Source: PRO6 sp035565775
GTDB lineage: Bacteria > Pseudomonadota > Alphaproteobacteria > Rhizobiales > Xanthobacteraceae
DNA length: 64,000 nucleotides
Direction: 5' to 3'
NCBI GenBank assembly: GCA_035565775.1
Contig: DATMRW010000007.1
Location: 62,001-126,000, forward strand
Shown here: piece after piece, positions 51,244 through 59,573 of the stretch
How positions within the stretch are numbered: the first letter of the stretch is position 1
How the letters are laid out: each line of letters starts with the position of its first letter
Notes under the pieces: model-generated
The model's input: only the letters and a program-made list of their open reading frames with translations
What the model was told of the DNA's origin: nothing
The model's database searches: none
Position numbers and translations under genes: made by a program

Positions 51244-52125
51244 ATGGCCGATGTGACTGCCCGCACCGATATCGCCGATCGCCTCGCCGCGGTCGGCTAT
51301 GTCGCCGACAAGGGGCTTGCGACGGCCCTGATGTTGATGGACATGCTCAAGCGGCCGTTGCTGCTCGAGGGCGAGGCCGGGGTCGGCAAGACCGAAGTCG
51401 CGAAGGCGCTAGCCGGCGTGCATGGCTGCGAGCTGATCCGCTTGCAATGCTATGAGGGGCTGGACCAGAACCAGGCGCTCTACGAGTGGAACTATCAGAG
51501 CCAGCTCCTCGCGATCAAAATTCGAGAGAGCGGCGACGCTGACGTTCTTGAGGAGCATATTTTTTCCGAGCGATATCTTTTGGAGCGGCCGCTCCTCGCC
51601 GCCATTCGCCGCACGGATTCGCCGGTGCTGCTGATCGACGAGATCGACCGGGCCGACGAAGAGTTCGAGGCGTTTCTCCTGGAACTGCTGTCGGATTTCC
51701 AGGTTTCGATCCCGGAACTCGGCACCATCAAGGCAACCTCGTTTCCGCGCGTTGTGCTGACTTCCAACGGCACGCGGGAATTGTCGGATGCGCTGCGGCG
51801 GCGTTGTCTCTATCACCCGCTGGATTTCCCGGATGTCGATCGCGAGGCGCGCATCCTCCTGACCCGGCTGCCCGGCATCGACACGACCTTGGCCTTGCAG
51901 ATCGCTCGCCTCATCGGTGCGCTGCGCAAGGAAGAGTTGTCAAAAACCCCCGGCATCGCCGAGACGCTGGACTGGGCGGCGGCGCTCACCGGGCTCGGCG
52001 TGATGCGGATTGATGAAGACCGCGAGGCGGTGTTTGATACGTTGTCCTGCGTGCTCAAGACGCGCGAGGACCGCTCGCGCGTCAGCCGCGAAGTCAGCGA
52101 CCGGCTGATCGGCAAGGTGGCGTGA
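51244..52125 (+). CDS. coxD: CoxD, MoxR-type AAA+ ATPase for CO dehydrogenase maturation
   Basis: A 293-residue MoxR-family AAA+ ATPase. Walker A is GEAGVGKTEVAKALAG near residue 45, Walker B is VLLIDEIDRADEEFEAFLLE near residue 130, and sensor and arginine-finger region VVLTSNGTRELSDALRRRCL follows. In O. carboxidovorans, CoxD is needed to build the Mo-S-Cu cluster of CoxL. It begins 63 bp after coxL and is separated from coxE by one base. The ATG at 51244 is used; the open frame extends 20 codons upstream. Confidence 0.95.
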   Translation: MADVTARTDIADRLAAVGYVADKGLATALMLMDMLKRPLLLEGEAGVGKTEVAKALAGVHGCELIRLQCYEGLDQNQALYEWNYQSQLLAIKIRESGDADVLEEHIFSERYLLERPLLAAIRRTDSPVLLIDEIDRADEEFEAFLLELLSDFQVSIPELGTIKATSFPRVVLTSNGTRELSDALRRRCLYHPLDFPDVDREARILLTRLPGIDTTLALQIARLIGALRKEELSKTPGIAETLDWAAALTGLGVMRIDEDREAVFDTLSCVLKTREDRSRVSREVSDRLIGKVA

Positions 52126-52126
52126 T

Positions 52127-53323
52127 ATGGCCGCGCATCCGCAGCGACGGCAGGAGCATTTTGAGCCGGGCGAGGCGATCCGTCGCCGCGTGGCGGGTTT
52201 CTTGCGCACGCTGCGCGACAACGGCTTCAAGATCGGTCTTGCCGAAAGCCGTGATCTGCTCACGATCCTTTCAGCGGTGGGGTTGATGCGCCGCTCGCAG
52301 GCGCGCGAGGCGATGAAAAGCCTGCTGTGCAGCCGCCGCAGCGATTGGGATCAGTTCGACGATCTGTTCGACGCCTATTGGTTCGGCCGCGCGGTGAAAA
52401 CGCGGGCGCGGTTGTCCGGGCCGGCACCTGGCGGGGCGCAGGTGCAAAAGAACCTGCTTGGGGGGCAAACGCTCGCCAACGACGCAGGCGCGGTTGTCGA
52501 TCTCGACGCCGGTGCGGGCGGAGAAAGTGATGCCTCGCCGCTCGGCAAACGCGAAGGCGCAAGCCGCTTCGACAGTTTTGCCCGCACCGACTTTCGCAAG
52601 ATCGCCGACCCGGAGGCGATGGCCAAGGCGCACGCGCTGGCCGAACGGCTGGCGCGGGTGATGCGGTCGCGGATCACCCGGCGCGACCGGCCGAAGCGGC
52701 GCGGCACGCGGATCGACCTGCGGCGCACGATCCGGGCCAGCCTGCCGACGGGCGGCACGCCGCTCGCCCTCGTGCGGTCGCGCAAGCATCACAAGCCGCT
52801 GCGGCTGGTGGTCTTGGTCGATGTCTCCGGCTCGATGAACCTCTACACCTCGGTCTTTCTCCGTTTCGTCCACGGCATCCTCGATCATTTCCTCGAAGCC
52901 GATGCGTTTCTGTTTCACACGCGCCTCGTCCACGTCTCCGATGCGCTGCGTGAAAAGGATGCCGGCCGCGCGCTGGATCGCCTCGGCCTGATGGCGGAGG
53001 GCGCCGGCGGCGGCACGAAGATCGGCGACAGCCTGGCGACATTCAACCGCTGGCACGCGGCGCGCGTCATCCATTCGCGCACCTGCGTCATGATCCTGTC
53101 CGATGGCTACGACACCGGCGAGCCGGCGCAACTCGCTGCCGGAATGGCGGCGCTGCGCCGGCGCTGCAAACGCATCGTCTGGCTCAATCCGCTGATCGGC
53201 TGGGAAGGTTATGAGCCGTCCGCGCGCGGCATGGCTGCGGCGCTGCCTTTCATCGATCTGTTTGCGCCAGCGCATACGCTGGAAAGCCTTGCCGCCCTCG
53301 AACCCTATCTCGCGCGCATCTGA
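52127..53323 (+). CDS. coxE: CoxE, von Willebrand factor A domain maturation protein
   Basis: A 398-residue VWA protein that works with the CoxD ATPase, as MoxR and VWA pairs usually do. The N-terminal half is helical; the C-terminal VWA domain has the MIDAS motif VVLVDVSGSMNLYTSVFL (residues about 227-244) and a second part VMILSDGYDTGEPAQLAAGM. The MIDAS Ser and Thr positions look intact. Family studies place CoxE in Cu insertion or cluster maturation. Confidence 0.94.
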   Translation: MAAHPQRRQEHFEPGEAIRRRVAGFLRTLRDNGFKIGLAESRDLLTILSAVGLMRRSQAREAMKSLLCSRRSDWDQFDDLFDAYWFGRAVKTRARLSGPAPGGAQVQKNLLGGQTLANDAGAVVDLDAGAGGESDASPLGKREGASRFDSFARTDFRKIADPEAMAKAHALAERLARVMRSRITRRDRPKRRGTRIDLRRTIRASLPTGGTPLALVRSRKHHKPLRLVVLVDVSGSMNLYTSVFLRFVHGILDHFLEADAFLFHTRLVHVSDALREKDAGRALDRLGLMAEGAGGGTKIGDSLATFNRWHAARVIHSRTCVMILSDGYDTGEPAQLAAGMAALRRRCKRIVWLNPLIGWEGYEPSARGMAAALPFIDLFAPAHTLESLAALEPYLARI

Positions 53324-53335
53324 GGAGACATCGAC

Positions 53336-54163
53336 ATGCAGCCTCACCCCGATGCTCTCGAAGTCATGAGCGAGCTCAAATTGCGAAACGAGCCGTTCGC
53401 GCTCGCGACTGTTGTCCGCACCGTTTCAGTTACCGCCGCGAAAGCTGGTGCTAAGGCGGTGATCCGGCCTGACGGCACCATCAGCGAGGGCTGGATCGGG
53501 GGAGGGTGCGCCCGCGCTGCGGTAATCAAGGCCGCGCGGGACGCGCTTTCGGACGGGCAGCCGCGCCTCGTGTCGTTGCAGCCCAAGGACCTGCTCGACG
53601 AGAAAGGTGTGGCATCAGGCGACGAGCGTGACGGCGTCCGCTTTGCCAACAACATGTGCCCGAGCAAGGGCAGCATGGACATTTTCGTCGAGCCGATGCT
53701 GCCTCGGCCGACGCTCGCCGTATTCGGCTCGAGCCCCGTCGCGGTGGCGCTGGCGGATCTTGCGCCGCGCTTCGGCTACCGCTCGGTGGTGTGCGCTCCG
53801 GCAAGCGAGCAGACCGCGTTCGGCGAGGTCGATCAGCGCGTCGACGGCTTCGCTCTGCCGGTGGAGAGCGAGAGCCACCGCTTCGTCATCGTCGCCACCC
53901 AGGGGCGGGGCGACGAGGCTGCGCTGCGCGCCGCGCTGTCGATCGATGCCGATCATATCGCCTTTGTCGGCAGCCGTCGGAAGATGGCGGCGCTGCGCGA
54001 AAAACTGCTGGCCGATGGGGTCGAGGCCGCGCGCTTCGATCGCGTCAAGGGACCGGCGGGGCTCGATATCGGCGCGATCACGCCCGACGAAATCGCGCTT
54101 TCGGTGCTCGCGGAAATTTTGACCGTTCGTCGCCGGCATCATCGATCGACGGCGAACACTTAG
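53336..54163 (+). CDS. coxF: CoxF, XdhC/CoxI-family accessory protein
   Basis: A 275-residue XdhC-family protein. The N-terminal part has SVTAAKAGAKAVIRPDGTIS and GWIGGGCARAAVIKAARDAL, and the C-terminal Rossmann part begins LAVFGSSPVAVALADLAPRF and includes IVATQGRGDEAALRAALSID and HIAFVGSRRKMAALREKLL. XdhC proteins bind and sulfurate molybdenum cofactor before insertion; CoxF is the cox-cluster version. It lies 12 bp after coxE and 16 bp before coxG. Confidence 0.92.
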   Translation: MQPHPDALEVMSELKLRNEPFALATVVRTVSVTAAKAGAKAVIRPDGTISEGWIGGGCARAAVIKAARDALSDGQPRLVSLQPKDLLDEKGVASGDERDGVRFANNMCPSKGSMDIFVEPMLPRPTLAVFGSSPVAVALADLAPRFGYRSVVCAPASEQTAFGEVDQRVDGFALPVESESHRFVIVATQGRGDEAALRAALSIDADHIAFVGSRRKMAALREKLLADGVEAARFDRVKGPAGLDIGAITPDEIALSVLAEILTVRRRHHRSTANT

Positions 54164-54179
54164 TGAAGGACGAATTGCC

Positions 54180-54845
54180 ATGCAGATGAACGACAGCGAG
54201 CGGATTGCCGCGCCGGTCGACGTGGTCTGGGCCGCACTGAACGATCCCGAAATCCTGAAGCAGTGCATTCCGGGCTGCCAGAGCCTCGAAATGACCTCGC
54301 CGACGGAAATGACCGCAACCGTGGTCCTCAAGGTCGGGCCGGTGAAGGCTTCCTTCAATGGCAAGGTGACGCTGAGCGACATCGACCCGCCGAACGGCTA
54401 TCGCATCACCGGCGAGGGCTCGGGCGGCGTCGCCGGGTTTGCCAAGGGCGGCGCCCAGGTGCGGCTCGAGCCCGAGGGCACTGATGCCACCATCCTGCAC
54501 TACGAGGCCGAGGCCCAGATCGGCGGCAAGCTCGCCCAGCTTGGCGGCCGCCTGATCGACGCCACCGCCAAAAAACTCGCCGGCGAGTTTTTCACGACGT
54601 TTGGCAAACTCGTCGGCGGCGAGGTTCCGTCAGCCGAGGCTTCATCAGAGGAGGCCGCAGAAGGTGCGGACACCGGCGGCAAGAAGAAGGGCTGGTTCAG
54701 CCGCCTCACCGGCTCGGCCGGCGTGCTGTTGTTGGCAGGCGCGCTCGGCGCCAACTGGTGCTGCCTCAGCGGCGCCCATCATCACGCGATGGCGACGATC
54801 GACGCCGAGCTTGCCGCTTCGATCTGCACCTCGCCGCTGTCCTGA
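54180..54845 (+). CDS. coxG: CoxG, SRPBCC-domain membrane-anchored protein
   Basis: A 221-residue CoxG-type protein. The START/SRPBCC domain covers residues about 1-150 (ERIAAPVDVVWAALNDPEIL, LKQCIPGCQSLEM and GSGGVAGFAKGGAQVRLEPE); an acidic linker of about 20 residues follows; the C-terminus carries a hydrophobic segment (GSAGVLLLAGALGANWC) suited to membrane anchoring. Studies of CoxG homologues propose recruitment of CO dehydrogenase to the membrane or quinone handling. It is the last cox gene in the window; coxB, coxH, coxI and coxK are absent. Confidence 0.92.
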   Translation: MQMNDSERIAAPVDVVWAALNDPEILKQCIPGCQSLEMTSPTEMTATVVLKVGPVKASFNGKVTLSDIDPPNGYRITGEGSGGVAGFAKGGAQVRLEPEGTDATILHYEAEAQIGGKLAQLGGRLIDATAKKLAGEFFTTFGKLVGGEVPSAEASSEEAAEGADTGGKKKGWFSRLTGSAGVLLLAGALGANWCCLSGAHHHAMATIDAELAASICTSPLS

Positions 54846-54873
54846 TCGTGGCCTATGGTGCGGCGCGGGCGGG

Positions 54874-55773
54874 TTATGACCCGGCCGCGCCGGAGGTTGC
54901 GGGCACCGCCTGACGCGGCGCTTTGAGATTGAAGAAGTTGCCGGACAGGATCAGCGCCGCGCCGATCGCGGTGTAAACATCGAGGCTCTCGGCATAGAGC
55001 AGCCAGCCAATCAGGGCGCTCAACGGAAGGCGCAGGAAGTCCAGCGGCACGACGATCATGGTGTCGGCATAGAGCATCGCCTTGGCCATGCAATAGTGCG
55101 AGAAAGTGCCGGTGAAGGCGACGATCAGCATCCAGCCCCAGACCGAATAGGACGGCCATACCCACTCGTTGAATGCGGGAACGAAACCAAGCAGCGACTG
55201 GATGATCAGCATCCAGAAGATGATTTTGACCGCGCTTTCGGTGGTGGTGAGCGATTTTACCAGCACGATCGAGATGCCGAAACCGACGGCGCCTGCCAGC
55301 ATGATCAACTGGCCCGGATCGATCGACTTGCCGATCGGCCGCACGATGATCACAACGCCGATGATGCCGAGAACGATCGCCCAGATCTTCGGCGCGTTCA
55401 TGCGCTCGCCGAAGAAATACAGCGACAGCAGCGCCGCCCAGATCGGCATCGTGAACTCGATTGCGATGAGCTGCGACAGCGGGATCATCGTCAGCGCGAG
55501 AAACCAGCAGAATTGTCCGGTGAAATGGGCAAGGTTGCGCGAGATGTGCGCGCCGATCCGGTGGGTCTTCATGGCGCGCAGGCCGCCCTCGAGATGGATG
55601 AGGGGGATCAGCATGACCATGCCGATCAACGACCTGACCTCAAGGATCTGGAACGTGCCGAGTTCGCGCGCGCTTGCGCGGGCGGCGACCAGCATCGTCA
55701 GCATCAGGGTCAGCCAGCCGCCCATCCACATTGCAGCTTTGAGGTTTGACGGCTGGGGAGCAGATTGGGTCAT
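54874..55773 (-). CDS. EamA/DMT-family inner-membrane transporter
   Basis: A 299-residue protein with ten hydrophobic segments arranged as two EamA repeats. The first repeat holds ILEVRSLIGMVMLIPLIHLE and MIPLSQLIAIEFTMPIWAAL, and the second ADTMIVVPLDFLRLPLSALI with GWLLYAESLDVYTAIGAALI. Members export metabolites such as amino acids; the substrate cannot be read. An alternative start is at 55785. It converges with coxG, and an 8-bp stem at 54861-54892 lies between and into its 3' end. Confidence 0.88.
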   Translation of the reverse strand: MTQSAPQPSNLKAAMWMGGWLTLMLTMLVAARASARELGTFQILEVRSLIGMVMLIPLIHLEGGLRAMKTHRIGAHISRNLAHFTGQFCWFLALTMIPLSQLIAIEFTMPIWAALLSLYFFGERMNAPKIWAIVLGIIGVVIIVRPIGKSIDPGQLIMLAGAVGFGISIVLVKSLTTTESAVKIIFWMLIIQSLLGFVPAFNEWVWPSYSVWGWMLIVAFTGTFSHYCMAKAMLYADTMIVVPLDFLRLPLSALIGWLLYAESLDVYTAIGAALILSGNFFNLKAPRQAVPATSGAAGS

Positions 55774-55970
55774 CAGTCTTCGCATGGTTCGGTTGGAACG
55801 CCGGCACGCCCGATGGCGCGGCCGATCGCACGGCGGGTTCACGCAGGGACATGCTGCATAGCACAGTTTAGTCCTGCATCAGCTATGCGAATGAACAGGC
55901 AGGCCGTGCGTATGCCGTTGATCTAGCCGCGAAAAATGCTTTGGCGGCGGTACGTCGTGGCGGTTCTCTG

Positions 55971-57236
55971 TCACTTCGCCGGCGGATGCGGCGAGGAATG
56001 CGGCCCGAACAACCGGCCCTTTTCAGCAAAGCAGATCACCGCCAGCACGCTGACGCCGACGAAGATGTAGCCGGCCGCGAGCGGGACCAGCGTGCCGTTA
56101 TAGGCATAGGCGACGCCGGCGGCGATCATGACCGCGATGAAGGTGGTGACCGCGCCGAGGAACGACGACGCCGTTCCGGCGATGCGGCCCTGCGGCTCCA
56201 TCGCGAGCGCGTTGAAATTGGCGAAGGTCAGGCCGATCAGGAAGGTGATCGCGGCCAGGATGGTCATGAAGGATGGGAAGCTGAGGCGGTCGAGCAGGAT
56301 CAGCGTCGTCATGATGATCGCCAGAATCATGAAGGTGACGGCCGCGCCGTGCGAGAGCACACGCATTCCGAGCCGGCCCACGAACCGCGCATTGATGAAG
56401 GACGAAAGCGAGATCGTCAGCGCCGCTGCGGCGAAGGCAAGCGGAAAGTAGTTTCCGAGGCCAAAATATTCGCCGAGGATCTGCTGCGCAGAGAGCAGGA
56501 AGGAATACATGCCGCCCTGCATCAACCCGCCTGCCAGCGTATAGCCCACCGTCTGGCGGTTGGCGATCAGGGCGCGGAAAGCACGGCCGAGAGAGCGCAG
56601 CTCGATCGGCAGGCGATTGTCGGGACGCAGGGTTTCCGGCAGACGCAGTGCGAGCCAGATGGTGATGAGGATGCCTGCGCCGGCGAGCAGGGTGAAGATC
56701 GACTGCCACGGCCAGATCAGGACGACGACCTGCCCGACCGAGGGCGCAATTACCGGCACGGCGATGAAGACCATCATCGCCAGCGACATCACGCTCGCCA
56801 TCTGCCGCCCGGCGTAGCAATCGCGCACGACGGCGATGATCACCACGCGCGTTGCCGCCGCGCCGAGCCCGCAGACAAATCGCGCTGCGAGGAGGGTGTC
56901 GAAGCTTTGCGCGAAGGCGCACAGCACCGAAGCCAGCGAATAGATCAGCAGGCCGTAAATCAGCACCGGCTTGCGGCCGTAGCGATCGGACAGCGGCCCG
57001 ACCGCTAACTGGCCGAAGCCAAAGCCGACGATGAATGCAGTCAGCACCGTCTGGCGGTCGTTGTCGTTCAGCAGCCCCAGCGCGCGGCCGATGTCGGGCA
57101 GCGCCGGCATCATCATGTCGACCGCGAGCGCGTTGAGCGCCATCAGGCTCGCCACCAGCGCGACGAACTCGGCAAATCCCATCGGGCGATGATTGGAGAA
57201 GGACGACGCCGAGGGGTTCGGCCGGGACGACACCAT
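55971..57236 (-). CDS. Bcr/CflA-type drug-resistance MFS transporter
   Basis: A 421-residue major facilitator with about 12 membrane segments. The MFS loop motif QLAVGPLSDRYGRKPVLIYG (residues about 80-99) and antiporter motif C-like region VIAPSVGQVVVLIWPWQSIF match the Bcr/CflA (DHA1) group, which exports drugs and metabolites by proton antiport. The ATG at 57236 starts the family-like N-terminus; the open frame extends much further upstream but lacks similarity. Substrate unknown. Confidence 0.88.
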   Translation of the reverse strand: MVSSRPNPSASSFSNHRPMGFAEFVALVASLMALNALAVDMMMPALPDIGRALGLLNDNDRQTVLTAFIVGFGFGQLAVGPLSDRYGRKPVLIYGLLIYSLASVLCAFAQSFDTLLAARFVCGLGAAATRVVIIAVVRDCYAGRQMASVMSLAMMVFIAVPVIAPSVGQVVVLIWPWQSIFTLLAGAGILITIWLALRLPETLRPDNRLPIELRSLGRAFRALIANRQTVGYTLAGGLMQGGMYSFLLSAQQILGEYFGLGNYFPLAFAAAALTISLSSFINARFVGRLGMRVLSHGAAVTFMILAIIMTTLILLDRLSFPSFMTILAAITFLIGLTFANFNALAMEPQGRIAGTASSFLGAVTTFIAVMIAAGVAYAYNGTLVPLAAGYIFVGVSVLAVICFAEKGRLFGPHSSPHPPAK

Positions 57237-57419
57237 GAAAAAGATCTGTCCGTTGGAGGGAGTGCGCAGGTCGTATTGGCTTATCCGGCCTCGCGCAAGC
57301 GCCAAGCCGCTCGCGGGCGCGCAGCGAGGCCGCCGCGCCCGCTCTTGCACTCGGCGATGCTTCACGCAGATACTGATGAAAAGCCTTATCCAGCCCTCTC
57401 GCGTTTCAAAGGAGACGTC

Positions 57420-57677
57420 ATGAAAGTCACGATCGAGGTGGATTGCACCCCTCACGAAGCGCGCGAGTTTTTTGGCTTGCCGGATGTGAAGCCGCTCCAG
57501 GCGGCGATGATGGACAAGTTCCAGGCGCGCATGGAGGAGAGCATCGATAGCTTCTCGCCGGAGGCGCTGCTGCATAGCTGGATGACGTTCGATCCCAAGC
57601 TCGCGCAGCGTTTTCAGGAGATGTTTTTGGGTTTCACCGGCCTCGGCAGCAAGCCGACCGCCAAGGATAAGGAATAG
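57420..57677 (+). CDS. Small DUF6489-like protein
   Basis: An 85-residue acidic protein. It begins MKVTIEVDCTPHEAREFFGL and continues PDVKPLQAAMMDKFQARMEE, a conserved pattern in small alphaproteobacterial proteins that I recall as DUF6489. The ATG at 57420 is preceded by AAGGAG. The strand plus helix start recalls a START/SRPBCC N-terminus (polyketide-cyclase-like), but length allows only a fragment of such a fold. It precedes the hydrolase gene by 50 bp. Function is unknown. Confidence 0.75.
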   Translation: MKVTIEVDCTPHEAREFFGLPDVKPLQAAMMDKFQARMEESIDSFSPEALLHSWMTFDPKLAQRFQEMFLGFTGLGSKPTAKDKE

Positions 57678-57727
57678 ACTTCTCCTCATCATGCCGGACG
57701 GCGGCCGAGCCGGGAGCTTTAACTGCC

Positions 57728-58783
57728 ATGAGTGCAACGGAAACGACTTCGAGCGAGGCGACGATGGCGGCTCTTCCGGGCATGCCGCCCGTGCAGTTCG
57801 CCGACACCAACGGCATCCGTGTGGGGTACTATGAGGCCGGTCCGGCAAACGATGAGCCGCCGATGGTTTTGTGCCACGGCTGGCCTGAATTGGCGTTTTC
57901 CTGGCGCCACCAGATTGAGGCCCTGGGCCGGGCGGGTATCAGGGTGATTGCGCCGGATCAGCGCGGCTATGGCGTCACCGACCGGCCGGAGGCGGTGGAG
58001 GCCTATGACATCGAGCACCTGACGGCGGATCTCGTCGGGCTGCTCGATCACCTCAAGATCGACAAAGCGATATTCGTCGGCCACGACTGGGGCGGCTTCG
58101 TCGCCTGGCAGATGCCGCTGCGCCATCCGTCGCGGGTTGCCGGGGTGGTCGGCATCAACACGCCGCATTTGCCCCGTGCGCCGGTCGATCCGATCGAGAT
58201 TTACCGCAAGCGCCTCGGCGATCAGATGTACATCGTCCAGTTCCAGGATGAGGCGCGCGCGCCGGATCGGCTGTTTGCGAAAAACGTCCGCTCGACCTTC
58301 GAGTTCTTCATGCGCAAGCCGCTGGCGCAGACCGCGCCGTCGGCAGGCGCGGCGCTGGGAATGTCCTCCGACCCGGCGGGCGAGGGCGCCAAAAAGGTTC
58401 CCAATCTCGCCTTTCCGCAAATGGTGGCCGCTTACGACGCGGCCAAGGATCGGCGCGAAATGATCCTGTCGGATGCGGAGATGCAGGTCTTCGTCGATAC
58501 CTTCACGCGGACCGGCTTCACCGGCGGCATCAACTGGTACCGGAATATCTCCCGCAACTGGGAGCGCGCCGCGGAACTCGATCACCGGGTGCGGGTGCCT
58601 TCGCTGATGATTATGGCCGAGAACGACGCCGTGCTGCCGCCATCCGCGGCGGACGGGATGGAAAAGCTGATCCCGGATCTCGAAAAGCACCTGATCCGCG
58701 ACAGCGGCCACTGGACCCAGCAGGAGAAGGCCGACGAAGTCAGCGCCAAGCTGATCGAGTGGCGGCGCAGGCGGTTCGGCTGA
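57728..58783 (+). CDS. Alpha/beta-hydrolase, epoxide hydrolase-like
   Basis: A 351-residue alpha/beta-hydrolase. The oxyanion-hole motif is LCHGWPELAFSWRHQI (residues about 47-62), the nucleophile elbow GHDWGGFVAW with Asp at about residue 119-120, an acid expected near residue 290 (MIMAENDAVLPP), and the catalytic His in RDSGHWTQQEKADEV near 325. An Asp nucleophile in HDWGG is typical of epoxide hydrolases and haloalkane dehalogenases; the HGWPE motif favours epoxide hydrolase. It is followed by a promoter region for the phasin gene. Confidence 0.92.
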   Translation: MSATETTSSEATMAALPGMPPVQFADTNGIRVGYYEAGPANDEPPMVLCHGWPELAFSWRHQIEALGRAGIRVIAPDQRGYGVTDRPEAVEAYDIEHLTADLVGLLDHLKIDKAIFVGHDWGGFVAWQMPLRHPSRVAGVVGINTPHLPRAPVDPIEIYRKRLGDQMYIVQFQDEARAPDRLFAKNVRSTFEFFMRKPLAQTAPSAGAALGMSSDPAGEGAKKVPNLAFPQMVAAYDAAKDRREMILSDAEMQVFVDTFTRTGFTGGINWYRNISRNWERAAELDHRVRVPSLMIMAENDAVLPPSAADGMEKLIPDLEKHLIRDSGHWTQQEKADEVSAKLIEWRRRRFG

Positions 58784-58824
58784 TTTCTTGAGGGAACTCT
58801 GCCGAAGGATGGAGTTGCGGCGAG

Positions 58825-58878
58825 GCGCAATCACGGCCTTGTGATTGTGCATCGCGGCACAAATGTTGCGATGCACAA
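58825..58878. promoter_or_regulatory. Composite inverted repeats upstream of phasin gene
   Basis: Two overlapping dyads share a middle arm: GCGCAATCAC-N6-GTGATTGTGC (58825-58850, 9 of 10 pairs) and TTGTGCATCGC-N12-GCGATGCACAA (58845-58878, perfect 11-bp arms). They lie about 80-130 bp upstream of the phasin start. The likely binder is a polyhydroxyalkanoate-responsive repressor of the PhaR/AniA type, which controls phasins in related bacteria; part could also serve as the hydrolase terminator. Confidence 0.65.
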
Positions 58879-58956
58879 ATTAATCTCCATATCCTGGAAG
58901 TACCCTGGGCCTTCGGACGGGGCTGCCATAGCTCAAACGAGGATGGAGTATTGCCA

Positions 58957-59451
58957 ATGACCACCACTGCCGACGTCACCGTGAACATTTTCAAGGCTGC
59001 TTTCGCTCCCTTCACCGATACCCTAAAGGACGCGCAAGTCGCCGCCCTGCCGGATGCTGCCCGCGACTTCGTCAAGCTCACGGCGAGCTCCGTACAGGAT
59101 CGTTTCGCCGACGCCCACGTCGGCTCGGAAAAGGTCACGGCTGCGTTCGAAAGCGCTGCGACGCGGGCGCTGGCTGAGGGCACCAAGATCAGCCGCAACG
59201 TCCAGCAGGCGTTCTTTGACGATGCGATGGCGTTTTTTGCCGGTGTCTCGAAACTCGCTACGGCCCAGACCCTGACCGATGCAGTGAAGATCCAGTCCGA
59301 TTTCCTGCGCGCCAGCGCCGAGACGCTTTTGGGCCGCACCAAATCCACGGCGGCCTATCTCGTCGAGATCGGCACCGAGGCCACCGACGGCGCCGAGCGC
59401 AACCTGCGCGAAGGCGTTGCCGCAGCCAATACCGCGGCCCGCGGCGCCTGA
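58957..59451 (+). CDS. Phasin-family protein (PHA granule-associated)
   Basis: A 164-residue helical phasin of the phasin_2 type. It lacks cysteine and tryptophan, is rich in Ala and Thr, and has amphipathic helices with the typical segment SKLATAQTLTDAVKIQSDFL followed by RASAETLLGRTKSTAAYLVE. Phasins coat polyhydroxyalkanoate granules and control their size. The ATG at 58957 has GGAG eight bases upstream; a TTG six bases earlier is too close to that site. The gene stands alone between a large inverted repeat and a strong terminator. Confidence 0.9.
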   Translation: MTTTADVTVNIFKAAFAPFTDTLKDAQVAALPDAARDFVKLTASSVQDRFADAHVGSEKVTAAFESAATRALAEGTKISRNVQQAFFDDAMAFFAGVSKLATAQTLTDAVKIQSDFLRASAETLLGRTKSTAAYLVEIGTEATDGAERNLREGVAAANTAARGA

Positions 59452-59476
59452 TTGCGCCGCATTTACTGAGTCTGTG

Positions 59477-59506
59477 GAAGGCCCGCTTCGGCGGGCCTTC
59501 TTTTTT
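59477..59506 (+). terminator. Rho-independent terminator of the phasin gene
   Basis: A 10-bp perfect stem GAAGGCCCGC with TTCG tetraloop is followed by six Ts, 25 bp after the stop codon. This is a textbook intrinsic terminator. Confidence 0.92.
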
Positions 59507-59573
59507 GCATTGCGATTGCCCGATCCGATCGACATATCGAAAGGATGGCGATTGAGACGATGGCGGGTTCGCG

